Shown: positions 1 through 12,452, counted from the first letter of the stretch. The stretch is 64,000 nt of DNA from Coccinella septempunctata (GCF_907165205.1 NC_058193.1:31571521-31635520); one strand, 5' to 3'. A program made the numbers and translations. The notes: generated from the sequence alone by a model not told the origin.

Positions 1-1208
1 TGCCACTGAAACTGTTCGTTGAGGACCATCTTTGGATCTACTATATGCAGATACCTGATTTTGTAATATTCGGAAACTTTTCCATCTCAAATGTCTATTT
101 TTAACGTCCATTTGAAAAAATGGTAAACCAATAAACCAAACCATGACGAATTCATAAAACCTAGAAGTTGTAAACAACTCAAACGTTTTTTTTCATCAGG
201 TAAACCGAGGCATTCGACTTTCCTGGAACTAGATAGTATAATATGCAAATTTTTTTGCGAGCAGGTAGGTAACCGAGGTTTTTTCCGTGTTTTCAGGGTC
301 CTGGAACTGCTCTAATTCCATTATTTTTTTACGCAACCGCCAACCTCGTCAATGCAACATTTTACAACCCACAATAAAGACATCCATTTTAAATTGGGGT
401 GATTTTAGAAACAGAGACAAAAAGGTGAGTACCTACCCGAAGTTCTGTGGACATATTTTGAGATTCAAGGTTTATGAAACCAAGAGAGAGAGGAATATGC
501 TTGTTTCGTAGGTGAAAAATAACCATCAAGTCATGTTTTAACAAAATGGCATCCGAAAAACTAAGAGATTATGAGATTGCTTATGAAATTGTTAATTTTT
601 GTTGATTAAGACAATAATCATAATCTGCGTTCAGTAATATTTATTAGATCGATTATGCTAGTAATGGTATATTTTTTTTCTTGTTCCTGAAGGTTTTTAT
701 GTTCTTTCACTACAAATATTTGAAACACAACGATTAATAATGAAAAATTGATATTAAAAAATCCTTCTTCGTAAGTCGTTATTGCTAATTGTTGTCTAAC
801 AAAGTAAAAACTTTCATGCACACCAGCTATAGTACCTCCTGGTGTTTTGAACTCAAGTTTAACCATGCCCTGAAGAATTTTCTGGTCACAAGATTTCGTG
901 ATCTAGTCAATCGATCCCGAAGTTACTTGAAACGGAAGTACTGTCGAAGAAAACGGTAATAAATGACATGATGAATTCGTCGGTTCTCTTTATGTTCAGT
1001 TTCAGGTCCCTAAAAGGTCGAAACGTGTGCTCTGGGGAGACATGCTGTTTTGGAGAGGGTTCGTGTCATTCACCACTTCCCACGCCCACTATGAGGGATA
1101 CCCTCCTTTGAAATTAATCTTTTGTGCAACAAACCAAACGTCTGAGACATTCCGATACCAATTTTTCGTTATTTATAAAGCGACTCCCTCATTCATTTCA
1201 CAGAAGAC
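1..1208. other. Gene-free AT-rich flank
   Basis: No exon or protein similarity was recognised on either strand. The short open frames lack coding character. A polypyrimidine-AG like site occurs near 297, but the sequence after it does not read as protein for long. Nothing else supportable is seen. Confidence 0.4.
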
Positions 1209-2195
1209 GTTTTTGACTCGTACAAATATTTTAACTGTAGATTGTTGAGGCCAAAAGGAATACTTTTTTCCTTTACCATTTTTTCCAAATCGGCTCGGTT
1301 AAAAAGATACAGGCTGTCGAAAAACCATAAAGAATGTTATTTTAAGTTCCATCTCACAAACGGTTTTATCGAATGTAATGAATTTCGGAATATAGTTTTT
1401 CATTTATTTCATTAATCTTTTTCGAACACAAGATATTACCTACGTCTTCCAGTTTTCTCATTATGCCATAACGTACCATTAGAATACCAAAAATTCTAAG
1501 AACCCAACTCTTGAAACTAAGTTGGACGCTATCAAAGGAATATTTGGACGTTTTGTGAAATAAAAGTGTTCGTCATACTTTCTCGTAAAATGCGCCGTTT
1601 TCGAGTAATTTGATTTTCCAAAATCAAAAAGTATCTGTGAAATTTGAAAAACTGGGTGTTGAAAAGCCATAAAAAAATTATTTTTAATTTTATCTCACAA
1701 ACGGTTTTATCGAATGAAATGAATTTCGGTATATAGTTTTTCATTCTTTTGATGAATATTTTTCGAACACAAGATATCACCAAGTCTTCCAGTTTTCTCG
1801 TTATGACCATTACGTACCATAAAAATACCAAAAATTCAAAGAACCCAACTCTTGAAACTAAGTTGGACGCTATCTAATGAATATTTGAACGTTTGGAAAG
1901 ATAAAAATATTCTTTATATGTTCAAAAATGAAAAACTTTCTGTGAAATTTAAAAAACTAGGTATTTTGGCTGAACACAACTCTGTTTAAAAGATCCACAG
2001 ATGTGTAGTGTCACAGATTTAGCTAGTTATTCTGAAGATAATTTTGTTTTTCCAGGAGTGACATAGCTCATTATGAAAACTTAAAATGGCTATATCTTAT
2101 TATCAGGGCCGAATCGGAAAAAATGGTATAGGAAAAGAGTGTTTCTTTTGACCTCGGGAATCTACTGTAGTTATTTTTACAAGTCAAAGACTGTA
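1209..2195. mobile_element. F1 inverted-repeat element, copy a (non-autonomous)
   Basis: This copy starts with the F1 end (TTTGACTCGTACAAATATT) and finishes with its inverted complement near 2195. It is degraded at both tips, so the CAGGGTG start is lost. It carries an internal direct duplication of about 335 bp: the block beginning ATCTCACAAACGGTTTTATC occurs near 1350 and again near 1690. It encodes no transposase, so it would depend on an enzyme made elsewhere. Confidence 0.75.
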
Positions 2196-2304
2196 TAGTG
2201 TCGTTTTCCCAGTGAAAATCATTTTCGAAAATGGGGAAGTTATGACAGATATCTAGTCTAGAAGAACCAGAAACAGCCAAAATCAAGCAATTTGGAATAC
2301 CCTG
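2196..2304. repeat. F6 repeat end (CAGGGTATTCC terminus)
   Basis: The right end reads AATACCCTGTA, i.e. TA-CAGGGTATTCC on the minus strand. The same terminal stretch (AAATCAAGCAATTTGG followed by the end) recurs at about 32145-32167. Only one end of the element was recognised at each place. Confidence 0.5.
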
Positions 2305-3240
2305 TAGGTATATTAATTTTTACAGCCGTCCATACGAAAAACACTGAATTTGGCACACAGAAGTTGTATTGTCGTGTCTTCTTGATGTTTCTTTTCGAAT
2401 TTTAGTGCTCCTGATGAAAAGATAAACAATAAATCTCGAAAGCTCGAGCTAAAGGAAAAATAATTTTCTTAAAAAACTGCTGATACCCCAATAACCCTGT
2501 TCACAGGAGTTTTACGATATGCAAAATCTCATAGTGCTACCTATTTTGGCGATTGCCAGTATTGACACTTTTAACTGGCCACAATCTCTTTGGAACTACT
2601 GAACATTAACCTCGCATTGAAATTCCTTGAAAGTTGTTGAATCATTATAGCCCATCCAATAGAAAAACTTTCTTGTCTATTGCAATTTTTCCGAAAAACG
2701 AAGAATTTTTGAAAAAAATCTAACAATTTGATTGAACGCGAGACAAGAAAACTTTTCAATTTAATGGGCTTTCTAACGGTTTGACAAGTTTCATGGAAAC
2801 CTCCAGTGGTTCCAAAGACATTGTGGCCCAGAAAAAAGTGTCCATAGCCAATGTCGATGGCACTATTGTGATGATATTTCGCATACCATAAAACTCTGGT
2901 ATGAAAAGAAAAGACTACTTTCAGGGGTGAAATTCAGGGGACTGTAACCCCAAAAGAGTGAGCCTACTGGCAAAAAACAAAAAAGGGATCTCCTAATTTT
3001 GTCCCATTAATCGCATTGCATTATAGGGTGATGTAATTATTGTTGAATTATTATCATTTCGGGACCATGAAGTGACTCAGTCAAACAATCAAGTTCAGAC
3101 ACAGACTATCAACCTTCAGTGTCCCACAGCCTACTTGACGATGAATTTAACTGAACTCGCATTAGAATAAAAGTGACAGCCTGCACCCTTTCAATCTCGA
3201 TGATCTTATGAGGCAGTTATTCACTGGAAACCATATCCTA
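2305..3240. other. Gene-free region upstream of hairy
   Basis: AT-rich sequence with no recognisable exon or repeat family. Its position directly 5' of hairy makes it proximal regulatory DNA by location only. Confidence 0.35.
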
Positions 3241-3598
3241 TCGGTATATTTTTCGTCAGCATACCTGGAGTCGGTAAAACTTCAAACAAGGTGCAGGACG
3301 CAAGTCGAAGGGAACAAGTGACCCCCCTCTCCAAAATCACTACCAAACAGACGAGCGTGTTGAGCGTGAGCCCGACCGAACCGGACTCTTGTAATCATTT
3401 TCGTTTATGCCGGCGAGCGTTAAGTGCTCTGAACGGAGGATCAGCGCGTGCACAGCAAGCGGCACACGATCGTCGAAGTTTCAGCGATCGCGACTTTTTG
3501 CGTTGTGATTCGAGGGTTTTTACACGACAGCCCCTTCGAGTTTACTTGAATAAATAAATTGAGTGCCGAACTGTGTTTACTTGTGATATATTGACAAT
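3241..3598 (+). promoter_or_regulatory. Probable hairy promoter and 5' UTR
   Basis: A marked rise in GC and CpG content occurs between about 3290 and 3560, just 5' of the hairy start codon. A TATATTTTT stretch at about 3245 and TCAG-type initiator-like words at about 3256 and 3480 are possible core promoter elements. The transcription start was not determined. The start codon at 3599 has A at -3 and G at +4, a good insect translation context. Confidence 0.45.
3407..3508 (+). other. Upstream ORF in hairy 5' leader
   Basis: An ATG at 3407 opens a 33-codon frame that ends with TGA at 3506-3508, 90 bp before the hairy start. It lies in the mRNA only if transcription starts upstream of 3407. If so, it could lower translation of hairy. 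No conserved peptide was recognised. Confidence 0.35.
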
Positions 3599-6500
3599 AT
3601 GGTGCAGCCGACTTCAACCACTATTAACCCTTCCGAAAATGGATTACACGGAGTCAAAAAAGCGAGCGACAATCGCAGGGTAAGTTGAAAAAATTTTATA
3701 TAATTTTTCTAAGGTATCAAGCTTCATTCAATGCGAAATAATTCGGTAGCAAATTTTCGTCGATGTTGACATTTTAATTTCACGATAAATTTTTAATTAT
3801 TTCATGGAAATATTCGAATGGAACTCTAATCGAGTTATTTTCAAAATTTTTTATCGGGGAAAACCGTGCTTTCTAAAAATAATTCGTTGGAAAATTTCCC
3901 TGGAAAATTGTAAAATCGTGTACGTACGTATCTAACAATGAATGCATTGACGCACTTGTTGTTTGAATAAATTAACGCTTCCTTGCAAATTGCGCTGAAT
4001 TACTTGGATGTTACAGGAAGACCTGGTGAAATTGTAACAATCGAACCGGACTTGTTATTCGATGAGTTTCGTGGTACTTAACACAAGGTTTTCGCAAATT
4101 GGCAGTAATTATTTGAACCGCATTGAAATTTTCATTAGGTTAATGGCTATCATATTTCTGACGATGAAGAGAGCTGGAATTTTGAATGCGTACCAGAAAC
4201 ACTTTAAAATTTTCGTTGATTTTTTTTTTTTCATATATGAACCGCACTTTCTGTATGGGCTATACGTTGATATTTCGCATCAGTCTTACTGATAGATCAT
4301 TCAGAGCAGAATTCGAACAGTTTGTGGAAAAAAGATCCACAAAATTGACTGTTCTTATCTGAGATATTCAAATTGATTTTTGTGAAGTGAATAATTTTAC
4401 CCAGACATATTTTTGAGTCCTCAAAAAACAAATTTTGGAGTTTTTCTGTTTTTCCAATCGTGGATTAATTTGCATGAGAAGGTCTGAATTGAGAGATATT
4501 TCTTCTTTGAAATTTACCTTCTATCTCCCTGATATGATTCATCTTAGCCTTCGTGTTAGCCTCTTTACAAGGTTTAGGTAAATGAATAGTTGCGAAAAAA
4601 TTTGGGGGGTGATTCCTTGACAAAAAATAGTGCTGGTCCCTCATATAGCCCCCTAAAGATAGAATCTGCAATTTTCAATCCCTCGCTATTCTTTTGACAA
4701 GGAAATACCCTCCTAATTTTTTCGCAACTATTCATTTACACCCTGTATATTCTCACTATCACGATAGTATCCCACTCAATCATTGGTATGGTATTTTTTT
4801 AATCTTAAATTCGCGAAAAAAGTTTCGAATTTGAATGAAATTCGCGATTTAAGAAAATCAACTCGAAAAATTTTTGTCTATGTGGGCCATCCTGTAAAGG
4901 GCGTGTATTTAACTTGTACAAATATTTTAACAGTAGATTCTTGAGATCGAAAGAAACATTTTTTTCCTTTACCATTTTTTGCGAATCGGCTCGGTTTGAA
5001 AGAAACAGGCTGTTGAAAAACCAAAAAAATGTTATTTTTTAGTCCTATCTCACAAACGGTTTTATCGAATGAAATGAATATCACCCACGTCTTCCAGTTT
5101 TCTCATTATGACCATTACGTACCATAAAAATATCGAAAATTCGAAGAACCAATTCTTGAAACTAAGTTTGACGCTATCTAACGAATATTTGAAAGTTTTG
5201 AAAAATAAAAGTTATCTTCTATTTCTCCAGATCCCCAGAAATTTAGTGTCACAGATTTAGCTAGTTATTCTGAAGGTTATTTTGTTCTTCCAGGGGTGGC
5301 ACAGCTCATTATGAAATCTTAAAATGGCTATATCTTTTTATCAGGGCCGATTCGGAAAAACTGGTATAGGAAAAAAGTGTTTCTCTTGACCTCAAAAATC
5401 TACTCTTATAATATTTGTACGAGTCAAAGACTCATCCTGTATATAATTACGAAATACAGGAAAAATTGAAAAGGGGTACTTTGAATAACAGACTAATTAG
5501 TAAAACTGGCACCTTTTTTTATGCTTAATTTTCACGTCCTTGATGTCTCGACCCTCTTCACACTTTGCACGCATGAAGGACTCTCTGGAGCACTCAATTA
5601 TTAATAATCGAGACGTTACAGTTTATCTTCAGACGATTGTTTGTCGCGAGATACTTAAACCCGTCTGGAGATAACTGTGATGAGAGGCATCACGCGATTT
5701 TACATATTCAAAACAGGATGAGGATAGTTGGAAAAATGTAACCGCCGTGAAATATGTAACAGGATTATCTTAGGTCAAGAATTAGATACGAACTGCTGAT
5801 AGAATGCTCACGTACGCGTACTATTCGATTGATTTTGAAAATTATTATAAATGAGAGAAGTTCGAAATTTTATCGACGTCGTTAAAGGCTTCTGGAAGAA
5901 TTAACTGCTTTGTAATCTGGGAAGTAGAGCCCTCCAAAAAATTATTTTTCAAATGTTGAAAACGCTTTGATGTTATCTCTGGTATTTACTGACCCTGTCT
6001 GCTCTCTGAATTCTCGTTTTGGTCCAATTAAATCTCCTGAAATCTTATGTATTTTCGAATTTCACAGATATTTTTTAATATCAAATTACTCTGAAACTGC
6101 GCATTATACTAGAAAGTATGAGGAATACTTTCATTTTCCAAAAAGGTCAAATAGTCATTTTTGAGGGTTAGGTTCTTCGAATTTCTGGTATTTTTATGGT
6201 ATGTAATGGTCATAATGTGTTCGGAGAAGATTTATTACATCAATAGAAAACTATACTCCGAAATTCATTCCTTTCAATAAAGTCGTTTGTGGGATTCAAC
6301 TGATATTTGCATTTTTTTTTTGATTTTCAAAAGCCTGTATATTTTCCAGTCTAATTGGAAAAAATAGTAAGGGAAAAAAGTGTTTCTTTGAATCTTCTGT
6401 TAAAATATATGTACAGGGTGGGCAAAATTCGTTGTCTACTGAAGGGATCTCGAGAACTATAGCAACCAGAAGAAAACGGACGGCACATTCTCGAGCTCTT

Positions 6501-9500
6501 TTTTCTTGACTAATCCAAAACTGAAAACAGATCCAGCCTAACGTTCATAGATTTTGCGTTATGAACGAAAATTGAGAAATTGTTATTTTCAATGAAGCTG
6601 AATAACTCGCTTATTTGAACTCGTATTCGAAATCCGTTGTTACATTCTACAGGCACTTTTTTATGAGGAATTCGAATATGATATTATTAAATTTTTTGAT
6701 ACAGCCATTTTCGAGATACTACAGGGATTTTTGATTTTTCGAATGTAAACTATAGTTGAAAGTTCTTTCATCTTGCTGCATTTTTTTTGCTGATTTCAAA
6801 AATGTATCATATGTCGCTATTCACATGAATATAACAACAAGAAAAAAAAATTTAGTACTTTTTCCTACTTTTCGACTCTCTGTTGAATTATAAGTAGGCT
6901 AGCTCACCATAGCAACCGTTGAATATGCATTATATTTTGTGAACCTGAGCCTCTATGATTGGAATCACGGATTGCTCAATAAATATTTCGATGATTAATC
7001 GTTTGTTCTCGCGATGTTTGGCATGCTTATCTTACGATGGTTCACAAATCGAATACTACCGTTGACAGACGTACCTATTTACTTTTGTAAAAATTATAAG
7101 TATAGATAGCTATCGTATTTTATTTATATTACTCACTCATTTAGTTTCTTTCATCAATAGAAAAACGATAATTGAATAAATTTTCTTTATTAACAATCAG
7201 AGGAAAGTCTTTTGCTCTCTTCTGAAGGATATCGATCTCTATATTGATATATAAAAGAAATAATTATTCAACAGTCGCTGATTCCTATAATAGAAGGTTG
7301 AGTTCACATAGGATTATGTGGAGTTCACAAACCATAATGAATTTTTAACGGTCGCTATGGTTACGCCAGCCTACTAAAAATTCAACAGTGAATCGAAAAT
7401 GAGGAAAAAGTATTGAATTTTTTTTCTTATGTTATATTCATGTGAATAGCGACATATGATACATTTTTGAAATCAGCAAAAAAATTGCAGCAGAATGAAA
7501 GAACTTTCAACTATAGTTTACATTTGAAAAATCAGAAATCCCTCTCGTATTTCGAAAATGACTGGATCAAAAAATTTAATAATATCATATTCGTATTCCT
7601 CATAAAAAAGTGTCTGTAGAATGTAACAACGGATTTCGAATATGAGTTCAAACAAGAGAGTTATTCAGCTTCATTGAAAATGACAATTTTTCAATTTTCG
7701 TTCATAACTCAAAATCTATGAACGTTAGGCTGGATCTGTTTTCAGTTTTGGATTAGTCAAGAAAAAAGAGCTCGAGAATGTTTCGTCCGTTTTCTTCTAG
7801 CTGCTATAGTTCTCGAGATCCCTTCAGTAGACAACGAATTTTGCCCATCCTGTACAAGTCAAAGACTCACTCTGTATGTGTAATCTCTGGGGATCACTAT
7901 ATAGAGACAAAACAATAAATTCTGTATCTCGGAAATTTATCGTAGGATAATGTTCAAATTTTGTACGGATTTCCAAAACATCATTTCAAAGCCAAATACT
8001 ATTTTTTAACTCGATTGATTCCGTATTTTCGGAAATTTCTATCTTGAATTCACGTCAATACCTTCCTCATTTCCAATTATCGAATATTAAATTTGTCCCA
8101 GATGAATTATAACGTCGATTCAACGCCAAGAAATATTTATGTCCCGGATCACTTCGACACGATTACGAAAAAAAATCGTTACCTGCCAGAAAATACCAAC
8201 TGGACCAATCTCTCTCCGATGGTCCGAGTCACGTGCGACTTTTCGAAATAAACGACTGGCCTAACGGGGAAAAACTGGCGGTTTGCCTGTTCAAATTGGC
8301 ATGAAAACGAAAATAGATCGATCAAATGCCAGCAGATCTGTTATCTCGCTCGTCTTATTTATCCTTTAGCCGACTGCTCCATACGACCGGAGACCGAACG
8401 CCGGCGTCGGTCAACTAGTCAAATGCTTCCGAGTATACTTGAAGGACTGCTTGGGTATGAGGAGAAAAGGCTTCCTTCTAGCTATAGTGATTACTTCCTC
8501 CACTCTTTATTCTGTGTCTGCGACAAAATAGAAGCGTGTTCACTGTTCTGTGAAACGCCATAGATTAAATTTCTACTCCAAATATTGCGCTTCAAGTTTA
8601 TCGTAATAATTCCAACGTCATTTCTGGTTGATGAATCGAGTCAAACGCGTAGTTTTCCGATAATAATGATAAATATCATTATCTGATAGACATTGCATAA
8701 GTCAATTGTTTGCGAAATATTTTCCTTGTAAGAAAAGTCGAGAATGGGGCTATCTTTGGTGAAAAGCTCATTTTCTCATTAAATTTTCTTCTGCCTTTTT
8801 ACTAATTCGACTTGTTATATTGTTTTCAAATGATATATCTAGATTTGACCAGAGATATTCTGTGAAAATCTAGTTTTGGTAGGGAATCAAAGGGTGTTAT
8901 CTGGTAAACGGCATCTGCAAGTAGATATTATTGTATTCATTTTGTATTTTCACCTGAGAGAGGAACTACTTCCAAATGCCGTTTGTAAAATAGATCAGCC
9001 CTTTAATTATGTACAACAATAATTAACAGTCCGATGGTTCGGACTACATCTTTTTATCGACAATTTTCCACTAGATTCTTTGTTTCAGAGCCTATCTTAA
9101 GAGGTTTTTCCTGATTTTGTATACGTATACATTTTTCAATTCTGTACTACGACTGTTCAATTTATCGTGAAACGATTCTTTCAATACTTTCCAAGACATT
9201 TTATGTAGAATAAAGCGGAAAGAGGTAATTTTCGTTAATATTTTTTTTTAGATTAGACAAAGCGATAAGAACTTCTTATAATACAGGTTATTTTTGTCTT
9301 TATTTACGTGTGCAATGATCGAATCAGAGTATCAGAGATACAGAAAATGTTCGGATTCGGAGATCTTTTTCAGATGGCATATTGTGATATTCCATGAATT
9401 GCGGTTCTCGAAATCCCAGCTACAAACAATAGCTTTATACAGGGTGAGTATTTGACTCGTACAAATATTTTAACAATAGCTTCTTGAGGTCAAAATAAAC

Positions 9501-12103
9501 ACTTTTTTCCCTTAACATTTTTTCCGAATCGGCTCGGTTCAAAAGATACAGGCTGTTGAAAAACCTAAAAAAAAAATTATTTTTAGTTCTATCTCACAAA
9601 CAGTTTAATCGAATGAATTGAATTTTGGAATATAGTTTTTGACTTGTTCTTTTGATCTTTTTCGAACACAAAATAACACCCACGTCTTCCAGTTTTCTCA
9701 TTATGACCATTACATACCATAAAAATACCAAAAATTCAATGAACCCATCTCTTGAAACTAAGATGGGCGCTATCTAATGAATATTTGGACGTTTTGTAAA
9801 ATAAAAGTATTCTTCATATTTTTTCGTTTAATGCGTCGTTTTCGAGTAATTTGATGTTCAAAAATTGAAAAAGTATTTGTGAAATATGAAGAATTGGGTA
9901 CACACTCTGATTGAAAGATTTACAGATGTGTAGTGTCACAGATTCAGCCTGAACGTAATTTTGTTTTTCCAGGGGTGGCACATCTCATTAGGAAAACTTA
10001 AAATGGCTATATCTTTTTATCAGGGCCGAATTGGAAAAAATGATAGGTATAGGAAAAAAGTGTTTCTTTTGACCTCAAGAATCTACAGTTACAATATTTG
10101 TTCGATTCAAAGACTCACCCTGTATAATTCGTCCTGAAGCACACTTCAGGTTGTATATTGGTGCAAACTCATCGTACCAAAGAGCCAAACTCCAGTGTTA
10201 ACTTGCCTTCTCGGCTCTTTTAAACATCTGCTGGTTTCGAATGCAGCTTTGACCAGAAGCTCAACACCGCCTAGCTCGTGTGGCTCTTTCTACAGCGGTG
10301 CACTGTCGGAATCATTACCGTAATTATTGCGGCATTGAATGATGCCTTGATCTGCCTCTTGATGCCTCCGTCTCTCTGTGCCTGTTTCCCACGCTCAACA
10401 CGTCCTTTCTCTTTTTCAGAGTAACAAGCCAATCATGGAGAAGAGGAGAAGAGCCCGCATCAACAACTGCCTGAACGAGCTGAAAACGCTCATTTTGGAC
10501 GCCATGAAGAAAGACGTAAGTGTTAATTGATTGCTTGAATCCGTGGTTCCGGCTCCTTGGTTTGTTGTTTCCAATGAGGCTTGAAAGATTTTGAGATAGT
10601 TTATACAACGTTTTGCTCGTTGAATTCATTGAGGGGTGAAATCCGTTCAATAGTTTCAGAGTTATACAGGATGTCCGCACTATGGGGCAGCGGTCGATTA
10701 CTCTAATTCTATTAACTTTACAAAAAAAAGTTTCAAATAAAACTTTCCTCTTTTTAAGTAGTGCATCTCCTAAAATTATTTAGAACTATACAAAGTGTTT
10801 CGTTTCTTCTGCACAGCTATCAACTTCGTTAGTTTAAATGAAACACCTTATATATTTTTACATTTTTGAATTCCTTGTTGAATTTGAATATGAGTTTGAT
10901 AAGACATTTATGTCTGAATTCTCAACGGTTTTCGCGAAATTTGACTTTTTATTAATATTTTGACAGTTTGAGGTACTTACATAAAGGACTATAGCTCCGT
11001 CCCTTTTCTATGTAATTGATTCAAATTTAGACTGTGTCTAGTCAATAAATGATGCACTAAAAATTTTCTTTGTAAGTAACCATATTATATACAGGGTCCA
11101 CGAAAACTTAAATCCATTATCTAAACAGAAATTCATCAAAATCTTAATTTTTTTAAATGGCAACCCATATTTTCTTTCTTTTCATTATTTAAACATTTTT
11201 TGTTCGCTTTTAGTTGTTTCAAATAATGAACAGAAAAAATTATGGGTTGCCATTAAAAAAAATGCTTTTGGCAACAATTAGTACTTTGAGAACGTGGGTT
11301 TTTTCAAACATCTTGCATGAATGAAAGGCTATCTCTAACGCCTATAATTAATGAAAAAAAACCTATTTCGAGTGCTCCAAAACGAAGGTTCTTCATTGGA
11401 AATAACGAGCCGAAAAATTCTTCACTCCTTAACCAAACACCAATTCATTATTCTTTTGTTACAGCCCGCCCGACATTCCAAACTGGAAAAGGCCGACATC
11501 CTGGAAATGACGGTCAAACACTTGCAAAACCTCCAGAGTCAGCAGGTCGCCATGTCTGCCGCCACCGACCCTGCAGTCCTCAACAAATTCAGGGCCGGAT
11601 TCAGCGAGTGTGTGACCGAGGTTGGTCGGTTCTCAGGGCTGGACCCCACTGTACGCAGGCGGTTGCTGCAGCACCTAACCAACTGCCTGAACCAGAACCA
11701 GAAATCGCAGGAAGTGGCCCAGGTCCAGGTCCACATCCTTCCGAACAACGGCGCCAGTCTGGAGCAGGTACAACACGGCAACGGCATCATTTTCAGCAAC
11801 GGGAGCGTCGGTGGTGTGCAGTTGGTGCCTACGAGACTGCCAAACGGTGATCTGGCCTTGGTTCTGCCCACTTCCGCTACCCAGACCCACACCAGGACCA
11901 CAAACACCTCCCCGTTGCCTCTTTTGGTCCCCATACCTCAGAGAACTTCCTCTACGCACTCAGCTTCCAGTGGATCCTCCAATTACTCTCTGAGCGCGTC
12001 GCCAGAACCTATAGTCGACCACTGTTACCAACCTAGACCGCTATCGTTGGTGATGAGGAAGAACGAGCAGCCAGTCGTCGAGAAACCTTGGAGACCTTGG
12101 TGA
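3599..12103 (+). CDS. Hairy, bHLH-Orange transcriptional repressor
   Basis: Three coding exons: 3599-3679, 10420-10515 and 11465-12103, all joined in phase 0 with GT..AG introns, giving 271 aa. Exon 2 encodes the basic region and helix 1 (SNKPIMEKRRRARIN, with the family-typical proline in the basic region). Exon 3 opens with PARHSKLEKADILEMTVKHL (helix 2). The Orange domain follows (about residues 96-140, with RRRLLQHLTNC). Further on are LPNGDLALVLP, PQRTSSTHSASS and PLSLVMRK, as in fly Hairy, and the protein ends in WRPW, the Groucho-recruiting tetrapeptide. Hairy proteins are nuclear DNA-binding repressors used in segmentation and in restricting neurogenesis. Both intron positions are those expected for HES genes. 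At 271 aa it is shorter than fly Hairy (337 aa), which has more Gln-rich sequence. Deadpan or E(spl) identity is less likely because of the C-terminal motifs. Confidence 0.95.
4577..4745. mobile_element. Small TA-flanked MITE in hairy intron 1
   Basis: A roughly 170-bp element with inverted ends built on GTAAATGAATAGTTGCG. The right end reads CACCCTGTATA, i.e. CAGGGTGTAAATG on the minus strand followed by a TA target. The left tip has lost the CAGGGT. It is non-coding. Confidence 0.6.
4896..5439. mobile_element. F1 inverted-repeat element, copy b
   Basis: The left end is degraded (CTTGTACAAATATTTTAACAG). The right end is well kept, with CGAGTCAAAGACTCATCCTG followed by TA. An internal deletion relative to the 690-bp copies removes part of the middle. 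It lies in hairy intron 1. Confidence 0.75.
6055..7874. mobile_element. F1 inverted-repeat element, copy c, split by F2
   Basis: F1 sequence runs from about 6055 to 6413 and resumes at 7853 with AAGTCAAAGACTCACTCTG. The gap is filled by the 1439-bp F2 element, which sits inside the terminal repeat at a TA. The left end of this F1 copy is truncated. Confidence 0.75.
6414..7852. mobile_element. F2 fold-back element, 1.44 kb
   Basis: Starts CAGGGTGGGCAAAATTCGTT and ends with the complement, with TA on both sides (6412-6413 and 7853-7854). The inverted arms are about 530 bp each (about 6414-6945 and 7315-7852). They enclose a loop of about 370 bp with no transposase-like frame. The element is nested in F1 copy c inside hairy intron 1. 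Confidence 0.85.
7875..9437 (+). other. Repeat-poor part of hairy intron 1
   Basis: No exon was recognised. Between about 8100 and 8420 the sequence is richer in GC. It contains a CACGTG E-box (8230-8235) and a near-perfect 21-bp palindrome at 8392-8412 centred on ACGCCGGCGT. This is a candidate intronic enhancer on these grounds only. Confidence 0.35.
9440..10122. mobile_element. F1 inverted-repeat element, copy d (complete)
   Basis: A complete 683-bp copy: TA then CAGGGTGAGTATTTGACTCG at the left, GACTCACCCTG then TA at the right. The inverted ends match for about 110 bp with some mismatches. It is non-coding and lies about 300 bp upstream of hairy exon 2. Confidence 0.85.
10516..11464 (+). 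other. hairy intron 2
   Basis: Borders are GTAAGT at 10516 and TTGTTACAG ending at 11464. It contains a truncated F4 element (10791-11271). A CAGGATGTCCGC word preceded by TA near 10669 looks like the end of another CAGGGTG-type repeat. Confidence 0.85.
10791..11271. mobile_element. F4 palindromic element, truncated left half
   Basis: Matches the left half and centre of the F4 copy at 15172-16001, starting CAAAGTGTTTCGTTTCTTCT. It includes the internal TATACAGGGTCCACGAAAAC segment. The right arm is missing. Confidence 0.75.
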
Positions 12104-12113
12104 CTATCTCCGA

Positions 12114-12200
12114 TGTGATTTTTATGGTTGTGATAGTTGTGTGAAGGTTCCTCTAGATATAATTTTGGAAGCCTTTCTTCTGGATTCAAGTCTCTGTGAT
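12114..12200 (+). promoter_or_regulatory. Three K boxes (TGTGAT) in hairy 3' UTR
   Basis: TGTGAT occurs at 12114-12119, 12129-12134 and 12195-12200. The last is in the full context CTGTGATA. K boxes are known negative 3' UTR elements of E(spl)/hairy-class Notch-pathway genes, complementary to the seed of the miR-2/miR-13 family. Confidence 0.6.
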
Positions 12201-12368
12201 AGAGTATCAATTCGATAAACTTATACAATCTAAATTCCATTAAACGAAACTGTATAGCTTACTCGTTGGATTGCATTACTTGACAGGTTTTGTGAATCAC
12301 CCAACGAGTCGGTACTTCACGATTGGAGCTCTTATTTTTCGGGAAATTTGTATATTTGATTGCGAGAA

Positions 12369-12403
12369 TGTATATATTGTAAATAAGATGTCATATGTAA
12401 ATA
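12369..12403 (+). promoter_or_regulatory. Cluster of Pumilio-type elements
   Basis: UGUAUAUA at 12369-12376 and UGUAAAUA at 12378-12385 and 12396-12403 match the Pumilio consensus UGUANAUA. Similar UGUAUAUU words flank the cluster. AU-rich sequence can produce such words by chance, but three perfect sites in 35 nt is dense. Confidence 0.45.
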
Positions 12404-12452
12404 CATATATTATATTTTTGAGGAGAGAATTGGAATTTATGTGCCTTATATA

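Larger units (their letters stand above)
3680..10419 (+). other. hairy intron 1 (6.7 kb)
   Basis: Borders are GTAAGT at 3680 and TTTTTCAG at 10419. The intron contains at least three F1 copies, one F2 element and a small CAGGGTG-ended element, listed separately. The repeat-free parts (about 3700-4570 and 7880-9430) show no exon. Confidence 0.85.

Noticed and set aside
11539..11959. Minus- and alternative-frame ORFs over hairy exon 3
   Set aside because: Shadows of the hairy coding exon.
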